DNA from: Lobosporangium transversale
Lineage: Eukaryota; Mortierellomycota; Mortierellomycetes; Mortierellales; Mortierellaceae
NCBI RefSeq assembly: GCF_002105155.1
Contig: NW_019028992.1
Span: 641,001 to 705,000 of the forward strand
DNA length: 64,000 bases
Direction: 5' to 3'
Shown here: positions 35,922-45,455 of the stretch, piece after piece
Layout: every line of letters begins with the position of its first letter
Position numbering within the stretch: position 1 is the first letter of the stretch
Notes under the pieces: generated by a model
What the model was told of the DNA's origin: nothing
Databases searched by the model: none
The model's input: only the letters and a program-made list of their open reading frames with translations
Program-made: the position numbers and the translations under genes

Positions 35922-36371
35922 ATGCAACCCATCATTAAACGCAAAGCACCCGAGGACAATTCCACTGAGCATGAGAGGCAAGTGTCAAAGAAACAACGAA
36001 CCGAAAAGACACAAGGACCGGTGGCAGATGTCGATAGAGCTATTGATTGGTCGTCGTCTTCTGCATGGATGCGATCAGTCGACTATAACAGGAGATATCG
36101 AAATACCAATAGAGCCAATGAATGGTCGTGGTCGCGAACATTCAGGTATAGCAGCGGCGATGCAAACAGGATGCGCAGAACATTTCTGCGTGATCCGGTG
36201 ACTGGAAGCACTTTCACCATTTTGTGCTCTCCGTCGTACAACGCTTTCAAAATGGAAACAAAATGGGAGCCCGGAAAACCAGGCCGAAAGGATATGACTG
36301 TTGTTCGTATAGAGTCTTCTGACGATAAATCATCGACAACTTTAACATCGGTCAAATCCTCTACGGCCTAG
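35922..36371 (+). CDS. Orphan basic protein of the foldback element, left copy (truncated by one stop)
   Basis: 149 residues, starting MQPIIKRKAPEDNSTEHERQ. ATG context CAAAAACAAAATG and an upstream TATA-like and pyrimidine tract look like a working fungal promoter. Two basic clusters near the N-terminus (KRK, SKKQR) suggest nuclear entry. A Trp/Arg/Ser-rich middle (AIDWSSSSAWMRSVDYNRRY, ANEWSWSRTFRYSSGDANRM) precedes a variable C-terminal half. The frame is open again past the stop TAG at 36369-36371 through an Arg/Ser-rich tail to AATAAGTAG, and the right copy has a sense codon there, so a TCG-to-TAG type change truncated this copy. No known family recognised; DNA or RNA binding is only a guess. 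Confidence 0.55.
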   Translation: MQPIIKRKAPEDNSTEHERQVSKKQRTEKTQGPVADVDRAIDWSSSSAWMRSVDYNRRYRNTNRANEWSWSRTFRYSSGDANRMRRTFLRDPVTGSTFTILCSPSYNAFKMETKWEPGKPGRKDMTVVRIESSDDKSSTTLTSVKSSTA

Positions 36372-36488
36372 GTCGGCGTAAGGTCCCGGACTCGTGAGCA
36401 AGGAGCGTCCGGAAGAGAAAGCGGGGGTCGGAATTCAAAACGACGAAGGAGCCCGAACAGCAATAAGTAGGGCTGGGCTCGTATATTC

Positions 36489-36524
<36 letters not shown>

Positions 36525-36599
36525 AAAAAAAAAAAGCAAAAAAAAAACTAAAACAAAAAAACTAAAAAAAAAAAAAAAAAAAAACTTTCATTTCATATG

Positions 36600-37244
36600 A
36601 TTGTTTTTGTTATGAAAAGAAGAGACCCAATTACTTATATTGCTTAGTGTGTCAGCATTTAGTGTTAAGCCTATTAAAGGGTTTGTTCTAATAAATATAA
36701 TAAAATTATCTTTTGTCTCTAAGCTATCAGCAGCCTATAAAAGCAATATGAAGGATACACTATCATGCAAAACTGAATGAATAATTCATTCCAATATGCA
36801 TTTCTTTTTTTTCTTTCCTAGAAACCGTATATGCATACAACATTCTTACTTTGGTTTAATAAAACTCCCGTCTTCTTCTACATCATAGTTATGCGTTGTG
36901 ACATTAGCTTGTCTCATATGGAAAGTTAATGGCTTTTTTATTCATGCAGCTCACTTTTTCAGTTTTGCATGTGCCCATTCGGTGACCAAAGATCTTTATT
37001 CTTTTCTGAGCCATAACCTTACATCAATAAAGAGTATTCCAACCATGGGCATCACTGACAGCTTGGAGTCTCTTATGAATACCTATGATGAGTTTGCGGC
37101 AGAAATCCACTGGGATCCTGTACCATTCAACCGATATTCGCTCCCTTAGTTCATCACAGCTCTTATGTAAATAGTAACAATCAAAGGTGATCTTAGGTGG
37201 AATCGAAGGTCAAAGGATACTTTATTTGGTTATAACGTAGTGGA
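36600..37244. other. Non-coding part of foldback spacer and Tc1 left end
   Basis: Includes the 60-bp spacer of the foldback element (36698-36757), which is absent from the right side, the Tc1 left terminal repeat, and Tc1 3' sequence. The plus frame at 36898-37149 lies half in the terminal repeat and is not supported as a gene. Confidence 0.55.
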
Positions 37245-38609
37245 CTATTTATACTGATAATTGATAGGGGTGGGGCTTGGTGTCTTGGCACTTGGGCTTG
37301 GCGTCTTGGCACCTGGGGTGCGCGTGATAGTTGAGCCCTCCTCAAAGGTTTGAGTCAGTATTGTATAACACGTTTGCATCTTAGCTCGCTCCGGATACCT
37401 AGAGAGCCGTCTATCCAATTCTGCCCACATGTGTTCAATAGGGTTGAGGTCAGGGGATTGTGCTGGCCACTCTAGAAGTGTACCTTCCTCCTCTGTCAGA
37501 TGTACTGACTCCAAATACTTCCTAACAATCCTCGCCGTGTGCTTCGAGTCATTGTCGTGCTGAAAGACGATATCGCTTTTAGTTAGGCCTCAGTCATCAA
37601 GCGACATCTGTAGATCCTCCTGGAGTAGTTTGATGTAAAGTTGTGCGTCCATATTATTGTCAATCTTTGCAATGTATCCAGGTCCGTACCATGAGAAGCA
37701 TGACCACACTTTAACGTTACCACCTCCAAACTCGACAGTGCCTTGCACCGATCTGCGAGTGAGGCGTCCTGGAGTGTCGTCCCAGATCCACTGCACGCCA
37801 TCAGAGCAGTTTCGGTTTATTTTCGATTCATCTGACCAAATAGCTTTTTTCCAATCTTCCAGAGTCCATTCCTTATACTTATTGATAAAATGCAAACGAG
37901 CTTTAATATGTCGTCGACGTAAAGCTGGCTTACGTACACGCCTCTCTGCTGTCAATCCTAACTCCTTGAGCCGTCGTCTAACGGTGGTCTCAGAAACAGC
38001 CGCTGGTATGAGCTGGTTGGCTCTGACGGTGGCCTCAACTGCAGACTTGAGTGTACCTCGTTTCATGTCCACCTTAAGATACTGTATGATATCTCTAGAT
38101 ACCTTCCTTGGTCGACCGCCTTATTGACTGGCATGTACTCCTTATTCTTTGCATAGATCTTGTTGGCCGTCCCTTGCGATATACCGACACTAGCAGCAGT
38201 TTCTCTAGTAGGCATGCCTCCCATCATTAACCTCCTGGCTTCGTTGACTTTCCTTTGTGGAGTGGGTCTCATATTCTGTGAAGATAGAGTTAAGAGAGAG
38301 GTAAGCTAGTGCTCATAAAGGAAAGAGAGAAAAGTCCTTCTTTTACTTGCATTAAATGACGTCCAGCAGTTGTCATGGGCAACATTTTAGACCACATGCA
38401 AAACTGAAAAAGTGAGCTGCATGAATAAAAAAGCCATTAACTTTCCAAATGAGACAAGCTAATGTCACAACGCATAACTACGACGTAGAAGAAGACGGGA
38501 GCTCTATTAAACCAAAGTATGAGTAGTGTATGCATATAAGGTTTCTAGGAATGAAAAAAAGAAATGCACATTGGAATGAATTATCGAATCAGTTTTGCAT
38601 GATAGTGTA
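36756..38609 (-). mobile_element. Tc1/mariner element with 216-bp terminal inverted repeats
   Basis: The element itself is 36758-38607 (1850 bp), flanked by TA on both sides (36756-36757 and 38608-38609). The ends read CACTATCATGCAAAACTGAA on the left and the inverted equivalent on the right; terminal repeats are 36758-36973 and 38393-38607, about 90 percent identical. A transposase lies inside on the minus strand. It is inserted exactly at the inner edge of the right foldback arm. Confidence 0.88.
37245..38272 (-). pseudogene. Tc1 transposase with one frameshift and one stop
   Basis: The minus strand reads an N-terminal helix-turn-helix (RKVNEARRLMMGGMPTRETA, GISQGTANKIYAKNKE), then after a one-base loss near 38122 the GRPRKVSRD linker and second HTH (AVSETTVRRRLKELGLTAER), then the catalytic domain: IWSDESK with the first Asp, a TGA stop at about 37590 where TGG is expected (DD-stop-GLTKSD), FQHDND with the second Asp, and SPDLNPIEHMW with the Glu, i.e. 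a DD34E Tc1 type. All catalytic residues survive and only two lesions separate it from an open frame, so it decayed recently. Low divergence of the terminal repeats agrees. Confidence 0.85.
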
Positions 38610-38836
38610 TTTATTAGAACAAACCCTTTAATAGGCTTAACACTAAATGCTGACACACTAAGCAATATAAGTAATTGGGTCTCTTCTTTTCATAACAAAA
38701 ACAATCACATGAAATGAAAGTTTTTTTTTTTTTTTTTTTTTTTTATTTTTTTTTGGTGTTTTTTTTTTTTTTTTTTTTTAGTTTTTTTGTTTTAGTTTTT
38801 TTTTTGCTTTTTTTTTTTTACTTTTTTTTTTTGCTT

Positions 38837-38867
<31 letters not shown>

Positions 38868-39852
38868 GAATATACGAGCCCAGCCCTACTTATTGCTGTT
38901 CGGGCTCCTTTGTCGTTTTGATTTCCGACCCCCACTTTCTCTTTCGGCCGCTCCTTGCTCATGAGATCGGGGTCTCAGGCCGACCGAAGCCACAGATGAT
39001 TTGACCGATGTTGACATTAAAGTTGTCGACGTTGCATCGTTACAAGACTCCATATGAACAACCGCCATAACCTTTCGGTCTGGTTTGGCGGGTTGCCATT
39101 TTGTATCGATTTTGAGAGCATTGTACGACGGAGACGACAATATGGTGAAAGTGCTTCCACTTGCCGGATCACGCAGAAATGTTCTGCGCATCCTGTTTGC
39201 ATCGCCGCTGCTATACCTGAATGTTCGCGACCACGACCATTCATTGGCTCTATTGGTATTTCGATATCTCCTGTTATAGTCGACTGATCGCATCCATGCA
39301 GAAGACGACGACCAATCAATAGCTCTATCGACATCTGCCACCGGTCCTTGTGTCTTTTCGGTTCGTTGTTTCTTTGACACTTGCCTCTCATGCTCAGTGG
39401 AATTGTCCTCGGGTGCTTTGCGTTTAATGATGGGTTGCATTTTGTTTTTGAAAGAGGTGTTGGGAAAGCAGTTGTTTGGATAAGGAGGAAGTGTAGTATA
39501 CTTAGCTGATTAGGAAGGCTAGAGTGAGCGCTGCAGTAGATTTGGAAAGTGTTTAGGTTGGTTGTAAAAAAGTAAAAGAAAAGAAAAAAGAGAAAAAAGT
39601 GGAGAAAAGGAAAAAAACAAGCCTTAAATAGGTCGATTTTGTCACGTGCACTCAAGTTACGAATACACTTAGGGTGTCCCAAACCCAGAGAAAGAGGCAG
39701 TCCCAAACCCAGAGAAAGAGGCAGTCCCATTATACGAAGCCACGCTAAATTTGTTATTTCATGTGACTAAGCACGTACAGTAGCATGTACAAAACGATGT
39801 TTGTGGTAGGCGTTGCATATTTCGTCTAATAACACCTGCAAATGTACACGTA
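38608..39852 (-). mobile_element. Foldback element, right arm
   Basis: Inverted copy of 35510-36697. It ends TACACG near 39852, directly beside the next Tc1-like hairpin (TA then GTGCGTGCC at 39855). It contains a long T-rich tract (38720-38862) matching the A-rich tract at 36495-36583 of the left arm. Confidence 0.85.
38886..39440 (-). CDS. Orphan basic protein of the foldback element, right copy (184 residues, full length)
   Basis: The first 92 residues are identical to the left-arm copy, and so is the DNA of that stretch. From about residue 93 the two diverge abruptly, with about one residue in three changed (for example DPVTGST against DPASGST, KMETKWEPGKPGRK against KIDTKWQPAKPDRK). The C-terminal tail is Arg/Ser/Gly-rich (RPRSHEQGAAERESGGRKSK, RQRSPNSNK) and looks like a nucleic-acid-binding RS-type tail. 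The same leader and promoter-like sequence lies upstream. No family recognised. Confidence 0.55.
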   Translation of the reverse strand: MQPIIKRKAPEDNSTEHERQVSKKQRTEKTQGPVADVDRAIDWSSSSAWMRSVDYNRRYRNTNRANEWSWSRTFRYSSGDANRMRRTFLRDPASGSTFTILSSPSYNALKIDTKWQPAKPDRKVMAVVHMESCNDATSTTLMSTSVKSSVASVGLRPRSHEQGAAERESGGRKSKRQRSPNSNK

Positions 39853-39854
39853 TA

Positions 39855-40537
39855 GTGCGTGCCAAAACCGTTTCAGTAAATTGCATTTTTCAACATTCGT
39901 TCCTCATTCTCCTTCTTCTTTATGATCTTCCCTGCCACCACCGTTTCTCATTCTCATTTGTCTCACCTCCATGGAGTCTCATCGTCATCGCCATCAGTGG
40001 CCTATTTAGCATTTAATTGCAATTTGCTTTCAGCATCTCATTGCATCTATTATGGCAATTAACAACTTCTTGTTTTTATTTATTCCTGTTACTTCTCCTT
40101 TCCCCTAACGATGTTCCCTCCTTTAGCCTTATATAACTTCCTCATCCTCTTCGGCATACCGCAGTATAGTTTGTGTAAGAATTCAGGAGGGATATGTGTC
40201 CATACGTCTTGGACTCTCTCCCAGAGATCCTCCATATTCTTTGGCTTGTCTGGATAATGATCCAACTGCACCTTCATGTATGCCCATTTGTTTTCTATTG
40301 GGTTGATGTCAGGAGAGTTTGCTGGCCATTCCATGAGAGGTATCTTAGACATTTGGATATAGGTCATTGCTATTCTTCCGGTATGAATCCTAGCATTGTC
40401 CTGCTGAAATATAAATTTATCCCTATCCATCAAGTAGTAATCCCTGGACTTAAAAATATAATCCTTGAGAACGTCGACGTTGGTTACCGAATCCACCTTG
40501 TCTTGGAGCCAGCAGCCATCGCCTGGTCCGTAGTAAG
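39855..40537 (-). mobile_element. Tc1-family half element, left arm of a second hairpin
   Basis: Begins TA then GTGCGTGCCAAAACCG and carries the C-terminal half of a transposase on the minus strand. It is mirrored at 40822-41492. Confidence 0.8.
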
Positions 40538-40580
40538 TGATACAACCCCAGAACATCATTTTCCCTCCGCCACCTTGCCT
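40089..40580 (-). pseudogene. Tc1 transposase C-terminal half, left copy
   Basis: Reads RQGGGGKMMFWGCITYYGPG, then DSVTNVDVLKDYIF, FIFQQDNARIHTGRIAMTYI with the second catalytic Asp, and ANSPDINPIENKWAYMKVQL with the Glu (DD34E). The first catalytic Asp and the whole DNA-binding region are missing, and the frame breaks just upstream of RQGGGG. It differs from the right copy by a single residue (RMRKLY against RMRELY) downstream of the common start. Confidence 0.8.
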
Positions 40581-40631
40581 TGTCTTTTGATATGATGTGC
40601 TCGTAGAGTTTTATCCCATCGATGCTTGTAT

Positions 40632-40750
40632 GGTGCGTGCCAAAACTGATGCAATAATTTGCATTTTTTAACATTCATTCCTCATTCTCCTTTTCCTTTC
40701 TAATGATCTTCCCTACCATCACCGCTTCTCATTCTCATTTGTCTCACCTC
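40632..40750 (+). repeat. Extra terminal-repeat copy in the hairpin centre
   Basis: GTGCGTGCCAAAACTGATGC at 40632 and the following TTTGCATTTTTTAACATTCA repeat the start of the left arm (39855) in the same orientation. So the spacer holds the end of a further copy of this Tc1 family. Confidence 0.7.
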
Positions 40751-40821
40751 CGTGGACTGTCATCGCTGTTCTCATCAATGACGCAATTAGCGAATAATCG
40801 CCATTTGTATAGTCATGTCTC

Positions 40822-41492
40822 ACTACGGACCAGGCGATGGCTGCTGGCTCCAAGACAAGGTGGATTCGGTAACCAACGTCGACGTTCTCAAGGATTATAT
40901 TTTTAAGTCCAGGGATTACTACTTGATGGATAGGGATAAATTTATATTTCAGCAGGACAATGCTAGGATTCATACCGGAAGAATAGCAATGACCTATATC
41001 CAAATGTCTAAGATACCTCTCATGGAATGGCCAGCAAACTCTCCTGACATCAACCCAATAGAAAACAAATGGGCATACATGAAGGTGCAGTTGGATCATT
41101 ATCCAGACAAGCCAAAGAATATGGAGGATCTCTGGGAGAGAGTCCAAGACGTATGGACACATATCCCTCCTGAATTCTTACACAAACTATACTGCGGTAT
41201 GCCGAAGAGGATGAGGGAGTTATATAAGGCTAAAGGAGGGAACATCGTTAGGGGAAAGGAGAAGTAACAGGAATAAATAAAAACAAGAAGTTGTTAATTG
41301 CCATAATAGATGCAATGAGATGCTGAAAGCAAATTGCAATTAAATGCTAAATAGGCCACTGATGGCGATGACGATGAGACTCCATGGAGGTGAGACAAAT
41401 GAGAATGAGAAACGGTGGTGGCAGGGAAGATCATAAAGAAGAAGAAGGAAAATGAGGAATGAATGTTGAAAAATGCAAATTAATGCATCAGT
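40822..41492 (+). mobile_element. Tc1-family half element, right arm of the second hairpin
   Basis: Inverted copy of 39855-40537, nearly identical. Its outer end is cut: TGATGCATTAATTTGC is present, but the last 15 or so bases of the terminal repeat are replaced by gag-like sequence. Confidence 0.8.
40830..41267 (+). pseudogene. Tc1 transposase C-terminal half, right copy
   Basis: Starts in YYGPGDGC-equivalent sequence (HYGPGDGCWLQDKVDS) and runs to the same C-terminus (KAKGGNIVRGKEK) and stop as the left copy, in the opposite direction. It lacks everything upstream of the second half of the catalytic domain. Confidence 0.8.
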
Positions 41493-42187
41493 TTCGGATG
41501 AACGAGAGGTGAAAACGTGGAGCAAATTAATCAAGCACACGCGATTTGTTTCCGAATCTGAAGTCATGAGCTCGAATATGGAAATGCCACGTAAGGCATT
41601 AAGCTTGATCTTACCTAGGCCCATTGCCATTAGGTCTCGAGCCCCCTGGAGCTGAGCTGCAGTCACAGATGCCTGAGTGCTTGGGGTTTGGCGAGTCGAG
41701 GCCTTGTTGCCGGGCTGGAAGCTGTAAACTCTGTCGTATTGCTCAGCTGCCTCGAAAAGCCGATATACGGTGAGTGTTTGGGTCACCTGGAGAGAACGCA
41801 AGAGATGGTTCAAGGTTGGGGCACAGCCTTGTACGAAGCAAATAAATGCAAAATCTTCAATGACTTTTTGACCACCGACTGAAGCTTCGTCGGCTAGCAG
41901 GGCAGTTAGGAGCTCGCGCGTTTCAGCGACGTAATCAACGACCGTGGAGACCATTGTCAGGGATGAGGGGCGGTACCGGATGAGCTGAGAGAAATCATTT
42001 GGGATGGATGCAGTGGAAAACTGAACTCAAGAGTTTTAAATGTGGCATCTTCAGCGATGACGGAGACATTCAGCCATTGGGCGACATCGGGACTGAGGAA
42101 GGCAATGGCTAAAACGGTCTGAGGCGCGTCGGGCACAGAAGCGCCCACAAAGAACCGGCGCATGGGGTGCAACCAGGTGGTGGCCAT
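41493..42187 (-). pseudogene. Ty3/gypsy gag relic
   Basis: Two frames on the minus strand belong to one gag. The first, 42187-41957, reads FVGASVPDAPQTVLAIAFLS and VAQWLNVSVIAEDATFKTLE. The second, 41954 on, reads DYVAETRELLTALLADEA, DFAFICFVQGCAPTLNHLLR, VYRLFEAAEQYDRVYSF. The break near 41955 is a frameshift. The capsid pattern (A-x-x-FLSP-x-V-A-x-W; F-x-x-G-x-x-P-x-x) is clear. The 3' part is cut by the Tc1 hairpin. Confidence 0.7.
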
Positions 42188-42688
42188 AAAACCATCGCGC
42201 TTGCCATCGAGTTTGTCGGGTTGTGAGTACTTAAAGGAGGAAGAAGTAGGGTGTCAGAGACAAGAGTCATGGTAGACAGAAGGAAAGAGAGTTGATCGAG
42301 GGAGAGCAGGGAACGGGAGAGTTTGCGAAGGTAGGGGATCAGGGCACATGGGGTAGAGGTCGAGGATCAAGGAAGCTTTGCTAACATGTGGAAGTAAAGA
42401 CAAAAAGGTAGTTTTATTACAAGTCAGACTAGAAACTGTGACAAATGAGACATGAATAAACAAATAATGATTATTTGCTAATTGTGTCGTTGGTGAGGAC
42501 ACCGATGACGGTTTATGGAGGTGAGACATATGAGAACGAGAAACCGCGATGGCAGGGAAGATCATTAGAAAAAAGAAAGGAGAATGAAGAATGAATATCA
42601 AAACCCACAGATTATGTAGAAAATAAAACTCCACTTTTTGTACAATTTGGTTTATTGAATATCTTGATGTTGAGCATTAAGCGAAAAA
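42188..42688. mobile_element. Decayed flank with a further Tc1 end fragment
   Basis: At about 42505-42608 the sequence ATGGAGGTGAGACATATGAG, GCAGGGAAGATCATTAG and GAATGAAGAATGAATATC matches the subterminal part of the hairpin arms (41380-41465). The rest has no supported gene, and the last 50 bp are the NDC80 3' flank. Confidence 0.55.
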
Positions 42689-45455
42689 TTACAGTGTTGA
42701 GAACAAGAGAGGACGATCGAAAGTGGATTCAAGCAACTGTTCATCAAGTTCGGTGAGGTTGGTTCCAATTTGAAGACTATTCCGTTTCTGTTCGTTCTCC
42801 AACTCCTTCTGTATCACCTCTAAGGCCTGCAACTTTTGAGCCATTGTATCTTGTAATTCTTTCTCAGCCATTACCCGAATCAATCCAACCTGTTGTTCGA
42901 CATGTTGCTTGATATCTACCAACTGCGTGAGGACTTCCTTGGTTTGACGATAAAAGATCTCGCGATTGTGAGCTGCATGTCGCTCAATCATGATCGTCTC
43001 TTGTTCTAGACGGTCTGCTTCAGTATCATTCTCACGCATCTCCTGTAACATGGCTTCAATCCGCTCCTGTCGACTTTTCACGTGTGCTTGATGGTTGTTT
43101 ATTTCCGTTCGAGCAAGCTATGATATTGCGGAGAATAAACCCAAAAGTAAGCGTTAGCCATAACGTAGTATATCAATAGCAAATTGACCTGTTTGCTTGA
43201 GCCATGAATCGTACCTCTTTCTCTTCTTGATACTTTTGTCTCAAAACTCCAAGTTGGTACTCTCGTTCCGCAAGCAGCCTTGAGCCTTCTTCAACTTGAT
43301 CCTTCAACTTCTCCAGTTCCTCCTCGAGTGTAAATCGTTCATTGCTAACCTCGTTCCTATCCTTTGCGATTTTCGTCCTGAGAGCACTCACGACCCTATC
43401 CACTTTGCCCTTAATATCGACTGAGAACAGCTTTCCAGTGTTGGATGTAGCATTATCGAGACTTAGTCTCAATTCATAGTCCTGGCCGCCAGCATACTTT
43501 GCAGAAATGGGCACAATCCCAATCTTGACCGCTAATGCATTGTATTCTTTTGCTAACCTCTCAGCTTCTATTTCCCCCTGTTGAAAACGGTTGTCGAGGC
43601 TACGTTGTTCATTCTCAAGATCATTTAGTTGTTGTTTTAATCCTTCTTCTCGTCGTTTCAAACGATCCCGTTCCTCTATTTTGGTTTGTAATTCTCCCCG
43701 ACTGATGGTTTGTGACCGTACTACTTCCTGAACCTCTACTTTGGCATGTTCTAGCTCTTCTAGCTTCCTCTGTTTGTTTTCAATCGTCTTCTTAGTCTCT
43801 TCATTAGCGCGACGAAGACTCTCAATCCGAGGTTCTGCATGTTCAATTGCCTTTTGAAATTGTTCAATGTCATCCTTGAGGGTTTGTTGCTCCTTTTCCA
43901 ATATTACAAGTGGTGACTAAAAAAAGAAAAAAAAAAAAGTATAACCGAATTTACAGGGGAAAAAAATATAGTAAAATATAATAAAATAAAAATAAAAAGT
44001 CGTTTTTAGAAAGATATTCATTTTTATTTGAAAGACTCTTTTTTTTATTCCACCATAATATTTTACCTCTTCTGTTTCAAAAGCCTGTAGTTCCTGTTTT
44101 AATGCATCGATGGCAGCAGTTCTGGAACGTAATTCCTCCTGTGCATATTCCATTCGTCTTTGTAAACTTAATTCTAACTTCGACTCCAGATCGGGATCCT
44201 GTAGGTTACCGGTCAACATCCATATCCTGTAAGTCCTTGTCAAATAATGATAGAGTGCCTTTTCAGCTGTCACCAGAGACATATCCATCTTGGGATCTAG
44301 ATCTCGTGCACGACTATATGAAAGACTATATTGCTGTTGCTGTTGTTGCTGCAGTAGTGCTTCTGTCAACTCTTTGAATCTCTCAAGAACCTATGAAGGG
44401 AAATAAATAGTAATAATAATAATAATAATAATAAAAGACGAAAAGCAATATGAGTGCTTCATCCCTTGTTACTCCATATATATTCTTGACCTGATCCTTA
44501 TCTTGCTGTTGTCGAAAATGGACCTACCATAATGACTTCTATCATCCAACCGAGTAAAGCAAGCATATTTGGCCAAGAATGAGGGGTTCCGACAGTATAG
44601 AGCGATGTTTTCGAAATTGTATCTGCTGCTGGATACCTAAATTATAGCAGAAAAATATTAGGCTTTTTTTTAATTAGAAAAGGTTTCTTTTTTTTTTTTT
44701 TTTTTTTTTCTTATCTTCCCACTTGAATCGTGCCTTCTCCTTCTTCTTATTGTTATTATGATTATTATCATACCTCATAGTCTTGAGTAACATCGGAACC
44801 TCATCTTCGAATTTCTTCTGAAATTCATATCCAGGCTCCAATCTTAGATATAAAAACTTGAAGATGTCTTGAAAATCCTTATTGGTCGGATGAGTCAAAT
44901 TCTTGGTGGTAATCGTCTGCGGAAATCCAGATTGAGTTAAATATCCCAAGATGGTGTGAATCAACGTCCTTTGAAAACTTTTATCCTTGACTGGTCTTGG
45001 ATCTCGGATATTGATTGAACTCGTCGATATCCCTGAAATGCCCGCAGCGCTGAGTGATCCCGGCATTCCTACCCCTCCACCGCCTCCCCCTGTACTACTA
45101 AATGACTGTCGAGGTGCGAAACTACTCATCCTTCTATTAATTCAAATTAAAAAAAACGTAAAAAAACGTAAAAAAAAATAATAATAAAATGATAAGTTTC
45201 TGATATAAAAATGCAAAATGTGTTAGCAGCATATGGAGAGAAAACAAAAAAAAAAAAAAAAAAAAGTGTATACCGGTTGTTGGGTGGTCCCATAAGGCTG
45301 CCAGTAAGCATTCCATAGTCATCGCCAGTGAGTGGGCCCATAGGTGAAGGTCGTTGTGAGAATTGACTTCCAATGATGGATTGGCGCAGACTAGAGGCCA
45401 TGCTCCATCGACTGCTTCCACTTCCAGGTCCACTGCCGGCCGAAAAAGGCTGCAT
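42689..45455 (-). CDS. NDC80: Kinetochore protein NDC80/HEC1
   Basis: Exons 45455-45274, 45133-44774, 44636-44528, 44390-44067, 43916-43215 and 43117-42689 give 701 residues, in phase. The ATG at 45455 is chosen because upstream sequence in frame has only non-ATG codons and an acceptor-like CATTCCAG. A short disordered basic N-tail (Ser/Gly/Pro) precedes the calponin-homology domain, about 83-215 (FQRTLIHTILGYLTQSGFPQ, TNKDFQDIFKFLYLRLEPGY, YTVGTPHSWPNMLALLGWMI). The rest is coiled coil with a loop near 440-480. NDC80 binds microtubules with NUF2 and anchors through SPC24/SPC25. Length agrees with fungal orthologues. Confidence 0.95.

Larger units (their letters stand above)
35510..36697 (+). 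mobile_element. Foldback element, left arm
   Basis: Inverted at 38608-39852. The outer end is at TACGTGTAAATTTGCAGGTG and the inner end at GGGTTTGTTCTAATAAATA. The outer ~700 bp, from the end through codon 92 of the embedded ORF, is almost identical in the two arms. It contains a 24-bp tandem repeat (35634-35681), a TATTTAAGG promoter-like stretch, a long pyrimidine tract and the orphan ORF. Confidence 0.85.

Noticed and set aside
35632-36201. Plus-strand frame of 189 codons in the left arm, mirrored at 39730
   Set aside because: It starts in the tandem repeat and runs over the leader; it is kept only because the arms are identical. The frame from 35922 has the better start context and continues as the full-length copy in the right arm.
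36394-36600. Lys-rich frame of 68 codons, and its Phe-rich mirror at 38714
   Set aside because: Translations of the A/T-rich tract in the foldback arms.
37588-37592. TGA in the Tc1 transposase read as tryptophan under an alternative code
   Set aside because: The copy also has a frameshift, and host genes use TGG for Trp and need no recoding.
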